NCBI GenBank assembly: GCA_007119405.1
Contig: SKPT01000213.1
Location: 1-8,702 of the forward strand
Length of the DNA stretch: 8,702 nt
Direction of reading: 5' to 3'
Origin: Phycisphaeraceae bacterium
GTDB taxonomy: Bacteria > Planctomycetota > Phycisphaerae > Phycisphaerales > Phycisphaeraceae
Under the pieces are notes generated by a model that did no database searches, was not told the origin of the DNA, and saw only the letters and a list, made by a program, of their open reading frames with translations. Below are positions 1-5,556 of the stretch, one piece after another; the stretch's first letter is position 1, and the number at the start of each line of letters is the position of its first letter. The translations under genes and the position numbers were made by a program.

Positions 1-216
1 AGCTACCGCGAGCAGGAGATCCTCAAGCTGCGCTACGGCATCGGCGACGGCCGGGCGTACACGCTGACCGAGGTCGGCCGCATGTTCAAGGTCACCCGCG
101 AGCGCGTCCGCCAGGTCGAGGCCAAGGCCATCCGCAAGCTCCGCCACCCGACGCGCTCCAAGAAGCTCGCCGGCTTCCTGGACGAGGTGCTCGAGGCGGA
201 GGAGTCCACGGCGTGA
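1..216 (+). CDS. rpoD: RNA polymerase primary sigma factor, C-terminal fragment (region 4)
   Basis: The left edge of the window cuts this gene, and only its last 71 codons and TGA stop remain. Sigma-70 region 4 binds the -35 promoter element and the beta flap of RNA polymerase, so the protein directs housekeeping transcription. The fragment opens with [12 protein letters not shown]. It continues with [20 protein letters not shown], the region 4.2 helix-turn-helix, and ends with a basic stretch, [18 protein letters not shown]. This is the typical end of RpoD/SigA proteins, and the [11 protein letters not shown] recognition helix and KL-GFLD terminus favour the primary sigma factor over an alternative one. 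A short acidic tail ([10 protein letters not shown]) follows. The next gene on this strand starts 233 nt later, beyond a palindromic repeat, so co-transcription is not evident. Seen: the motifs. Known: the role of the family. The symbol rests on the C-terminus alone. Confidence 0.93.
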   Translation, partial: SYREQEILKLRYGIGDGRAYTLTEVGRMFKVTRERVRQVEAKAIRKLRHPTRSKKLAGFLDEVLEAEESTA

Positions 217-246
217 GCGCGGCGCGTTGGGGCGGGGGTTGAAACC

Positions 247-272
247 ACCGATGCACACGGATGCACACCGAT
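247..272. repeat. Short direct repeat of a GATGCACAC unit
   Basis: The unit GATGCACAC occurs at 250-258 and 259-267 within a small array, flanked by ACC on the left and CGAT on the right. It lies in the noncoding spacer after the sigma factor gene. Similar short ACCGATGCACAC-type strings are, to my recollection, dispersed in some planctomycete and proteobacterial genomes. That is not provable from one copy. No function is visible. Confidence 0.45.
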
Positions 273-316
273 AGGAAGCGGGGGTGGCAGCGCGCGAATG
301 GCGGGGATGGCGATGC

Positions 317-403
317 AGGGTGGGTAGAGCGCAGTGAAACCCACCAGGTTTGCCGAGGATCCACGGCGGTTCGTGGTGGGTTTCGCTTCGCTCTACCCAC
401 CCT
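317..403. repeat. Palindromic dispersed repeat, copy 1
   Basis: This is an imperfect inverted repeat. The left arm at 317-346 begins AGGGTGGGTAGAGCG and the right arm at 374-403 ends CGCTCTACCCACCCT. The 30-nt arms match at 28 positions around a 27-nt loop. A second copy with the same arms but an unrelated loop lies at 4090-4179, so the arms are the conserved part. As RNA this would form a long stable hairpin and could act as a terminator or mRNA stabiliser for the sigma factor transcript. It has no U-tract, so an intrinsic terminator is not shown. The size and two-arm form resemble REP/BIME-like elements, which RAYT transposases mobilise in other bacteria. No such transposase is in the window. 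Confidence 0.85.
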
Positions 404-449
404 ACATCCGGTCGAGACAGGCCTGCCCCGGGTTCTGCGAGGCCACACC

Positions 450-950
450 ATGGCCGAGTCGCCCACGAAGTCACGCTTCTGGTACCGGGTCCGTATGGCG
501 TTGTACGCCGTTGCGGCGGTGCAGGGATTTGCCGCTCCCATCGTCAATCCACCGGCCGAGGTGCTTGTTGACCTTTCCGGGCCGGTGCGGGTCGTCGCGA
601 TCATCCTCAGCATGCTCGCCCCGCTTGGTATGGGCCCGGTGGTCTTCATCGTGATCGCGATCACCGCGATCAACCCGTTCGCTGACGACCACTGGCCCTG
701 GCCGAACCACGACACGAACCCGTTGCAGCTCGGCAATCCTCTTCCATTCTTCCATTTCTTCAGCTACTTCATTCTGGCTGCCGCGGGCGGCGCCCTCTTG
801 GCCACCCCGTTCGCCGGCTGGCTCGGGGTCGGTGCCGCCGTTGCACTTGCGTTGGGCGGCCTCTCCTGCCTCGCCGGCGTCCACGCCGCGGCGCGCTTCG
901 CCACCAACAAGACCCGCCCGCCCCACGTATCAACCGAGGACAACGGGTAA
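450..950 (+). CDS. Small integral membrane protein of unknown function
   Basis: The protein is 166 residues, and I do not recognise its family. It shows four hydrophobic segments, at about 16-34, 46-74, 100-120 and 123-148. The N-terminus is short and basic (MAESPTKSRFWYRVR). A polar Trp/His/Asp-rich loop (FADDHWPWPNH, residues 77-87) lies between segments two and three, and a charged tail closes the protein. The inner membrane is the likely location. The ATG at 450 has GAGG at 439-442, 7 nt upstream. The frame stays open back to 261, but that stretch translates the palindromic repeat and gives low-complexity sequence, so I reject the longer form. Promoter signals are not obvious because the repeat fills the upstream space. 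A possible truncated relative follows at 974. The coding call is fairly secure; the function is unknown. Confidence 0.68.
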   Translation: MAESPTKSRFWYRVRMALYAVAAVQGFAAPIVNPPAEVLVDLSGPVRVVAIILSMLAPLGMGPVVFIVIAITAINPFADDHWPWPNHDTNPLQLGNPLPFFHFFSYFILAAAGGALLATPFAGWLGVGAAVALALGGLSCLAGVHAAARFATNKTRPPHVSTEDNG

Positions 951-973
951 CAGCCGCCGCCGCTGAATGCGCC

Positions 974-1216
974 GTGGTCCCGGCGCCTATCGGCTTGCCC
1001 CCCTGCCGCGGCACGGCGCGGGTTGGTGCCGCACGGTACCAACTCCATCAACGCATCGTTGCAGCACCTGGCCCGCTGGACCTGATCGTCACGATGCTGA
1101 GCGTGCCCGTCCCGTTGTGCGCCGGCCTCGTCATCTTTGTCATCATGGCCGCCGACGACGGCGATCAGTTCGCTGCTGTCCGCGGCTTGCCTGGGGCCGG
1201 CCGAACCAGTCACTGA
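974..1216 (+). CDS. Short doubtful ORF with one hydrophobic segment, possible remnant of a paralogue of the preceding gene
   Basis: This is an 80-codon frame with a GTG start, beginning 24 nt after the preceding stop. Residues 36-60 form one strongly hydrophobic segment (LDLIVTMLSVPVPLCAGLVI and onward). Aligned without gaps, residues 33-59 match residues 44-70 of the upstream membrane protein at about 10 of 27 positions, including GP, LS, PL and the G-x-V-x-F core. The first 30 residues look random, and I see no convincing Shine-Dalgarno before the GTG. Third-position GC is high, but that is weak evidence in DNA this GC-rich. It may be a small membrane protein, a 5'-truncated duplicate of the upstream gene, or chance. 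It converges on the MFS gene with a 42-nt gap. Confidence 0.33.
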   Translation: MVPAPIGLPPCRGTARVGAARYQLHQRIVAAPGPLDLIVTMLSVPVPLCAGLVIFVIMAADDGDQFAAVRGLPGAGRTSH

Positions 1217-1258
1217 CCCACCACATGGCTCACGCCTGCGGCTTAGCTGCGATGCGTA

Positions 1259-2593
1259 TCAGGGGATGTTCGTCGTGGTGGTGGCGGGTTCGTTTTCGCG
1301 TTGGCGTGGTTGGGTGGGGGGATCGTGATCGGTGGTGGTGAGGCGGCCGAAGTTTCGCAGGCTGGGGAAGAGCCAGGCCCAGAGGCCGACGACAATGAGT
1401 GTGCCGATGCCGCCGAGGATGGCCGAGGGCACGGCGCCGATGGCGGCGGCGACGGCGCCGGCGCGGAAGCCGCCGATCTGGTTGGATGAGCCGATGAAGA
1501 TGGAGTTGACGGCCGAGACGCGTCCGCGCATCTCGTTGGGGGTGAGCAACTGCACGAGGGTGTGACGGACGACGACGCTGACGTTGTCGAACGCGCCGGT
1601 GAGAAAGAGCATCGCCAGCGAGAGCCAGAGGTTGCTGGAGACGGCGAAGACGACGGTGGCGGCCCCGAAGCCGGCGACCGACCAGAGCATGGTCCGGCCG
1701 GCCTTGCGGATGGGGGGCATGTGGGCCAGCGCCAGCGCCATGATGAGCGCCCCGGCGGCGGGGGCGGCGCGGAGCAGCCCCAACGCTCCTTCCTCGCTGA
1801 TGTTCGCGTCTTCGAGGTCGATGACCTGGCGCACGAAGATGGGCAGGATCATGGTCACGCCGCCGAGCAGCACGGCGAAGAGGTCGAGGCTGATGGTGCC
1901 GAGGATGACCTTGCGCTGCCAGACGAACCGGATGCCGTCGCGGACCTGGGCGAGCATGCGTCCCGGCGCCGAGCGCGCGTGCGGCGGGATGTGGATGAAC
2001 ATGAGAAAGACCATGAACACCGCCGTGGACAAGGCGCTGAAGAGGTAGCAGGCGGGGATCCAGAAGTAGAGGAGGGCGCCGCCGAGCACGGGGCCGGTGA
2101 TCGCCGCGATCTCGCCGAGGCTGGTGCGCCACTTCATGGCGTTTTCGAGCTTGTAGGCGGGCACGAGCAGGGGCAGGATGGCGGTGCGCGCGGGGTTGGC
2201 CAGGCGCAGAAAGGAGGCGTCGAAGAAAAGGAGGATGTACATGGCCAGGATCGAGCCTTCCATGTACGAGTACTGGGCCAGCGCCAGGGAGGTAAGCGTG
2301 GTGCCGAGGAGCCCGGTGAGGATGAGGCGACGCCGGTCCATAACGTCGGCGAGATAACCCGCGGGCAGGGTGAGCACGAGCATGGGGATGGCCTGGACGA
2401 GGCCGACCATCGCCAGGGCCATGGCGTTGTCGTCGGTGCGGATGTAGATTTCCCAGCCGATGGCCATCGCCTGGGCGCCCGTGCCGATGCGCGCGAGCAG
2501 CGTGCCGACCATGAAATGGCGGAAAGCGGGCTCGGCGAAGGCGGCGTAGGGGCGGTGGCCTCCGGGCGAGGATGGGTCGTCGCGTGGGGTCAT
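1259..2593 (-). CDS. Major facilitator superfamily permease (MFS_3 / EntS-like exporter type)
   Basis: The protein is 444 residues, close to the usual 400-450 for 12-helix MFS carriers. It is a proton-driven inner-membrane transporter by family, and its substrate cannot be told. The N-terminal helix region includes TLLARIGTGAQAMAIGWEIY (31-50), the pattern of the enterobactin-exporter/MFS_3 branch. The loop 2-3 signature GYLADVMDRRR is at 79-89. A long central loop (about 201-228) divides the two halves. The C-half motif TPNEMRGRVSAVNSIFIGSS (351-370) is also characteristic of this branch. The tail after about residue 415 is polar and Thr-rich. The ATG at 2593 has only a weak GAG just upstream. 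The next ATG, at residue 28, would cut into helix 1, so the first is kept. It stands alone and is divergent from the cysteine-desulfurase-like gene. Export of a siderophore or drug is possible by family but unsupported here. Confidence 0.9.
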   Translation of the reverse strand: MTPRDDPSSPGGHRPYAAFAEPAFRHFMVGTLLARIGTGAQAMAIGWEIYIRTDDNAMALAMVGLVQAIPMLVLTLPAGYLADVMDRRRLILTGLLGTTLTSLALAQYSYMEGSILAMYILLFFDASFLRLANPARTAILPLLVPAYKLENAMKWRTSLGEIAAITGPVLGGALLYFWIPACYLFSALSTAVFMVFLMFIHIPPHARSAPGRMLAQVRDGIRFVWQRKVILGTISLDLFAVLLGGVTMILPIFVRQVIDLEDANISEEGALGLLRAAPAAGALIMALALAHMPPIRKAGRTMLWSVAGFGAATVVFAVSSNLWLSLAMLFLTGAFDNVSVVVRHTLVQLLTPNEMRGRVSAVNSIFIGSSNQIGGFRAGAVAAAIGAVPSAILGGIGTLIVVGLWAWLFPSLRNFGRLTTTDHDPPTQPRQRENEPATTTTNIP

Positions 2594-2668
2594 CTCGAAT
2601 TCAGGCCTCGCCGCCGCATCGGCCTAACGTAGCGTTGGCGGGCGGGGCTGGCAAAGCCGGCGGCCCCC

Positions 2669-2686
2669 GCCGCTTGCGGCTTCGCG
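2669..2686 (+). repeat. GCCGCTTGCGGCTTCGCG repeat unit
   Basis: This exact 18-mer recurs at 5477-5494. The sequence is self-complementary at its 5' end (GCCGC-TT-GCGGC), so each unit can form a tiny hairpin. A related inverted unit is at 2754-2772. Confidence 0.75.
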
Positions 2687-2753
2687 CAGCGCCGCCCGCT
2701 TGCGGCGATGCAGCCGCTCACGAAGCCGCCCGCGGGTCGCGTCCGCCGGACTT

Positions 2754-2772
2754 CGCCAAGCCGCGAGAGGCT
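2754..2772 (-). repeat. Degenerate inverted copy of the GCCGCTYGCGGCTTCGCG unit
   Basis: The plus-strand sequence CGCCAAGCCGCGAGAGGCT differs at two positions from the inverted unit at 5538-5556 (CGCGAAGCCGCGAGCGGCT). It lies opposite in orientation to the unit at 2669-2686 in the same spacer. Confidence 0.6.
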
Positions 2773-2802
2773 GGGGGGCCCGCTACAGCCGCGCGTGTGA
2801 TA

Positions 2803-2831
2803 TTTGTTCACCGCCCCGGCCGCGCTACAAT
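2803..2831 (+). promoter_or_regulatory. Probable sigma-70 promoter of the aminotransferase gene
   Basis: The -10 candidate TACAAT at 2826-2831 matches five of six consensus bases. A weak -35 (TTTGTT at 2803-2808, or TTGTTC shifted by one) sits 16-17 bp upstream in a locally AT-richer patch, which is unusual for this window. Transcription would begin near 2838, giving a leader of about 26 nt before the chosen GTG start. The -35 is poor, so this is a prediction. Confidence 0.5.
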
Positions 2832-2850
2832 GCCATCCCGGAACCGACAT

Positions 2851-2856
2851 GGAGGG
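2851..2856 (+). promoter_or_regulatory. Shine-Dalgarno GGAGGG that decides the GTG start
   Basis: GGAGGG lies 7 nt before the GTG at 2864, an ideal spacing. An in-frame ATG at 2849 overlaps it and has no ribosome binding site of its own. The frame reaches further up to 2804, but that start would lie inside the predicted promoter. Confidence 0.7.
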
Positions 2857-2863
2857 TTTGGCC

Positions 2864-4063
2864 GTGACCCAGCGGCTGTACATGGACAACGCGGCGACGA
2901 GCTTCCCCAAGCCGCGGTGCGTGCTCGAGGCGATGACCCACTACGCCAACGAGCTCGGCGCCAGCGCCGGGCGCGGGGCCTACGCCGAGGCGCGGGAGAC
3001 GGGCCGGCTGATTTACCAGACCCGCGAGCGGATCGGCCGGCTGATCAACGCCGAGAGGCCCGAGCACGTCGTCTTCACGCTCAACACCAGCGACGCGCTG
3101 AACCTCGCCATCAAGGGGATCGTCGCGGCGAGCAAGCGCCGGCCGGCGCACGTCATCACCACCGACTTCGATCACAACTCGGTGTTGCGACCGCTCAACG
3201 CGCTTGAGCAGGCGGGCCTGGTCGAGCAGACCCGCCTCGCGTGCGATCCGGGCACGGGCCTGATCGACCCGGACGACGTGCGCCGCGCCATTCGGCCGCA
3301 CACCGCGCTGATCGCGATGGTGCATGGCTCGAACGTCACGGGCACGCTCCAGCCCATCGCCGCGGTGGGGCGCATCGCCCGCGAGCAGGCGACCCCCCTG
3401 CTCGTCGACGCGGCCCAGACGCTGGGGCATTGCCCGATCGACGTGCAGCGCGACCACATCGATCTGCTGGCGTTTCCGGGGCACAAGGGCCTGCTCGGGC
3501 CGCTGGGCACGGGCGGGCTGTACATCCGCCCGGGCGTGGAGCGGGCAATGGCGACGCTGCGCGAGGGCGGGACGGGCTCGGTCTCGGAGCGCGACGTGCA
3601 GCCGGAGTTCATGCCCGACCGCTTCGAGCCGGGCAGCCACAACGCCATTGGCATCGTCGGGCTGGGCGCGGCCGTGGGTTGGCTGCTCGACGAGGGCGTC
3701 GACAAGCTGTGGGACCATCACCGGATGCTGCTCGCGGCGATGCTCCAGGGCCTCGAGGGTGATCTGCCGGGGCTGACGCTCTACGGCCCGCCGGGCGTGC
3801 GCGACCGCTGCGCGGTGTTCAGCGTGCGCGTCGCGGGCTTTGACGATCCGCAGGCGCTGTCGGCGCGGCTGGAGGCGGACTACGGCATCCTGACGCGCTC
3901 GGGCATCCACTGCGCCCCGCGGGCGCACGCGACGCTGGGCACCGCCGAGCTGGGCGGGACGACGCGCTTCAGCTTCGGGCCGTTCAACAGCACACAGGAT
4001 GTGACCTACGCTTGTGATGCGCTCGCGCAGATCGCGCAGGCGCAGGTGGTGTCGGGGGTGTGA
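2864..4063 (+). CDS. Cysteine desulfurase family PLP-dependent aminotransferase (class V fold)
   Basis: The protein is 399 residues with a GTG start set by the ideal GGAGGG upstream. Such enzymes use pyridoxal phosphate to take sulfur from L-cysteine as a persulfide, for Fe-S clusters or thio-modifications, in the cytoplasm. The N-terminus (MTQRLYMDNAATSFPKP) is the family's YLDNAATS-PKP opening. DFDHNSVLRPL (101-111) carries the His that stacks on PLP, and VDAAQTLG (181-188) the Asp that contacts its ring. FPGHKGLLGPLGTGGLYI (204-221) holds the Schiff-base lysine, K208. RSGIHCAPRAHATLGT (345-360) carries the candidate catalytic Cys350. The GHKGLLGP-GTGGLYI and HCAP-AH-TLGT patterns fit the subfamily annotated as 'cysteine desulfurase family protein' (EGC type) better than IscS, and it is close to but not clearly SufS. 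No suf, isc, nifU or thiI neighbour is present, so the sulfur acceptor is unknown. All key residues are intact. Confidence 0.9.
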   Translation: MTQRLYMDNAATSFPKPRCVLEAMTHYANELGASAGRGAYAEARETGRLIYQTRERIGRLINAERPEHVVFTLNTSDALNLAIKGIVAASKRRPAHVITTDFDHNSVLRPLNALEQAGLVEQTRLACDPGTGLIDPDDVRRAIRPHTALIAMVHGSNVTGTLQPIAAVGRIAREQATPLLVDAAQTLGHCPIDVQRDHIDLLAFPGHKGLLGPLGTGGLYIRPGVERAMATLREGGTGSVSERDVQPEFMPDRFEPGSHNAIGIVGLGAAVGWLLDEGVDKLWDHHRMLLAAMLQGLEGDLPGLTLYGPPGVRDRCAVFSVRVAGFDDPQALSARLEADYGILTRSGIHCAPRAHATLGTAELGGTTRFSFGPFNSTQDVTYACDALAQIAQAQVVSGV

Positions 4064-4089
4064 GGAGGCGTGACGGCGGCGGTGCGGGT

Positions 4090-4179
4090 GTAGGGTGGGT
4101 AGAGCGGAGCGAGACCCACCAGCATTGTTAAGCGTCTACGACCACCGCGGTGGGTTTCGCTTCGCTCGACCCACCCTAC
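4090..4179. repeat. Palindromic dispersed repeat, copy 2
   Basis: The left arm at 4090-4120 begins GTAGGGTGGGTAGAGCG and the right arm at 4149-4179 ends CGACCCACCCTAC. The 31-nt arms match at 28 positions around a 28-nt loop unrelated in sequence to the loop of copy 1 (317-403). Arm length and loop length are almost the same in both copies. The element starts 27 nt after the aminotransferase stop and ends 44 nt before the protease start. It could terminate or stabilise the upstream message. No U-tract follows. Confidence 0.87.
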
Positions 4180-4211
4180 CACCGGGTCGCCGGTGCGGGT
4201 GGGAAGCGTCC

Positions 4212-4217
4212 GAGGAG
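4212..4217 (+). promoter_or_regulatory. Shine-Dalgarno GAGGAG that decides the protease start
   Basis: GAGGAG lies 6 nt before the ATG at 4224. The frame is open upstream to 4095, but those 43 codons are the palindromic repeat read as protein. The internal ATG, just before the family's conserved N-terminus, is therefore preferred. Confidence 0.75.
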
Positions 4218-4223
4218 TCGTCG

Positions 4224-5420
4224 ATGTTTGGACCGCGGTTTCGCATCTGCACGCTGTTCGGCCTGCCGATCTACATCGACCTGAGCTGGTTCATCATCCT
4301 GCTGCTGATCACGTGGTCCCTGGCCGAGGGGCTGTTTGTCGAGCTGCCGACGATTCTGGAGGCGTGGCGTGCGACGGAGGCGACGCTGGCCGCGGCCGAG
4401 GCGCTGGCCGAGCAGGCCGGCCTCCGGTGGGTGCTCGGGCTCGTCGGGGCGCTGGGGCTGTTCGGTTCGGTGCTGCTGCACGAGCTGGGCCACGCGCGGG
4501 CCGCGGAGATGTTCGGCGTGCCGATGCGGGGGATTACGCTTTTCATCTTCGGCGGCGTGGCGGAGATGAACGAGGAGCCGCCCAGCGCCAAGGCCGAGTT
4601 CTGGGTCGCCGTCGCCGGGCCCATCGTCACGGTGGTGCTGTTCGCCCTGGGCGTGTTCGCCTGGAGCCTGGGCCTGGCGGTGAACCTCGCCCTGCCCGCG
4701 ACGACGATCATCGCCTACCTGACCATCGTCAACGGCGTGCTGCTGGCGTTCAACATGCTTCCCGCCTTTCCGCTCGACGGCGGACGCGTGCTGCGCGCGG
4801 CGATCTGGGCCTACTCCGGCAAGCTCACCAAGGCCACACGCATCACCAGCCAGATCGGCGGGGGCTTCGGCCTGGCGCTGATCTTCCTCGGGCTGCTGCG
4901 CCTGTTCGCCGCGGGCGACCTGCTCGGGGCCATCTGGTGGGCGCTGGTCGGCCTGTTCCTGCGCGCCGCGGCGAACATGTCCTACCAGCGCGTCCTGGCC
5001 CGCCAGGCGCTGCACGGCGAGACGCTGGAGCGCTTCATGAACCGCCACCCGGTCACGGTCACGCCCGATTTGCCCGTCGACGAGCTGGTGCACGATTTCA
5101 TCTACCGCTACCACTACAAGATGTTCCCCGTGGTCAACGGCGACGGCGAGCTTCAGGGGTGCCTGACGATCGATCAGCTCAAGGACGTGCCACGCGACGC
5201 CTGGCCCAGCACCGCCGTGGGGCAGGTGATGGAGCGTTGCGGGCCTGACAACACGCTGCGCATCGACCAGGACCCGCTCGAGGCCCTGACGTCGATGCAC
5301 GCGACGAACAAGTCACGGATGATGGTGCTCGACGATGGCGGCCGGCTGGTCGGCGTGGTCTCGCTCAAGGACCTGATGGAGTTCCTGTCGCTGAAGCTGG
5401 AGCTGGGGGAGGAGGATTGA
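4224..5420 (+). CDS. Site-2-protease family (M50) membrane zinc metalloprotease with tandem CBS domains
   Basis: The protein is 398 residues. Site-2 proteases cleave substrates inside the membrane, often anti-sigma factors or other regulators. Residues 1-20 (RFRICTLFGLPIYIDLSW) are the usual opening, leading into a first helix at about 18-35. SVLLHELGHARAAEMFGVP (82-100) holds the zinc motif HELGH at 86-90. The second site is NMLPAFPLDGGRVLRA (177-192), with the third zinc ligand D185. Further helices lie at about 124-148, 153-178, 210-228 and 235-250. Two CBS domains follow in the cytoplasmic tail, at about 272-322 and 335-390, and may bind an adenine nucleotide and regulate activity. An Ala/Glu-rich stretch at about 41-68 between helix 1 and the HELGH helix looks longer than I expect for the family. 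The catalytic residues are all present. It follows the palindromic repeat and is probably expressed apart from the aminotransferase. The substrate is unknown. Confidence 0.93.
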   Translation: MFGPRFRICTLFGLPIYIDLSWFIILLLITWSLAEGLFVELPTILEAWRATEATLAAAEALAEQAGLRWVLGLVGALGLFGSVLLHELGHARAAEMFGVPMRGITLFIFGGVAEMNEEPPSAKAEFWVAVAGPIVTVVLFALGVFAWSLGLAVNLALPATTIIAYLTIVNGVLLAFNMLPAFPLDGGRVLRAAIWAYSGKLTKATRITSQIGGGFGLALIFLGLLRLFAAGDLLGAIWWALVGLFLRAAANMSYQRVLARQALHGETLERFMNRHPVTVTPDLPVDELVHDFIYRYHYKMFPVVNGDGELQGCLTIDQLKDVPRDAWPSTAVGQVMERCGPDNTLRIDQDPLEALTSMHATNKSRMMVLDDGGRLVGVVSLKDLMEFLSLKLELGEED

Positions 5421-5422
5421 CC

Positions 5423-5556
5423 GCCGCTCGCGGCTTCGCGCGAGGGGTGTACGGGGGAGGCGCGGGACGGGGCTGAGCCGCTTGCGGCTTCGCGAGGCGG
5501 TTGGATGATTGCAGCGGTTGCGGATTGCGGGCGGTTTCGCGAAGCCGCGAGCGGCT
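5423..5556. repeat. Cluster of three GCCGCTYGCGGCTTCGCG repeat units between convergent genes
   Basis: There are two direct units, at 5423-5440 (GCCGCTCGCGGCTTCGCG) and 5476-5494 (AGCCGCTTGCGGCTTCGCG), and one inverted unit at 5538-5556, which is the exact complement of the first over 18 nt. They take up about 40 percent of the 134-nt gap between the protease and propeller genes. The first unit begins 2 nt after the TGA of the protease. The inverted unit overlaps the TAG of the propeller gene. Units of the same family occur at 2669-2686 and 2754-2772. Directly opposed units can pair into a larger hairpin. Confidence 0.8.
5427..5444 (+). terminator. Possible terminator-like hairpin after the protease gene
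   Basis: CTCGCG (5427-5432) pairs perfectly with CGCGAG (5439-5444) around the 6-nt loop GCTTCG, starting 6 nt after the TGA. The downstream sequence is G-rich with no U-tract. At best this is a transcript-end stabiliser, or a hairpin combined with Rho-dependent termination. It is part of the repeat cluster. Confidence 0.35.

Larger units (their letters stand above)
2594..2863. other. Divergent intergenic region built of degenerate GC-rich repeats
   Basis: This is the 270-nt spacer between two divergently transcribed genes. Its left and middle part (about 2637-2795) consists of degenerate, partly inverted copies of a GCCGCTTGCGGCTTCGCG-like unit. Clear copies lie at 2669-2686 (+) and 2754-2772 (inverted), and weaker ones at about 2697-2731. 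The right end (2801-2863) is less GC-rich and holds the probable promoter and ribosome binding site of the aminotransferase gene. No convincing promoter for the MFS gene is visible. Reading frames through this part give Arg/Ala/Gly-rich sequence typical of noncoding GC-rich DNA. Confidence 0.6.

Noticed and set aside
317..403. CRISPR array or riboswitch
   Set aside because: There are only two distant copies of an inverted repeat, with no regular spacers, no cas genes and no known riboswitch core.
261..449. N-terminal extension of the small membrane protein back to 261
   Set aside because: It translates the short direct repeat and the palindromic element, while a GAGG with 7-nt spacing marks the ATG at 450.
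1562..2632. A 356-codon plus-strand frame opposite the MFS gene
   Set aside because: The product is repetitive Glu/Asp/Gly/His-rich sequence, as expected from the reverse complement of hydrophobic GC-rich codons. The minus-strand frame has clear MFS motifs.
4176..5300. A 374-codon minus-strand frame opposite the site-2 protease gene
   Set aside because: It is Gln/Arg/His/Asp-rich with no domain, and the plus strand carries intact HELGH, LDGG and CBS motifs.
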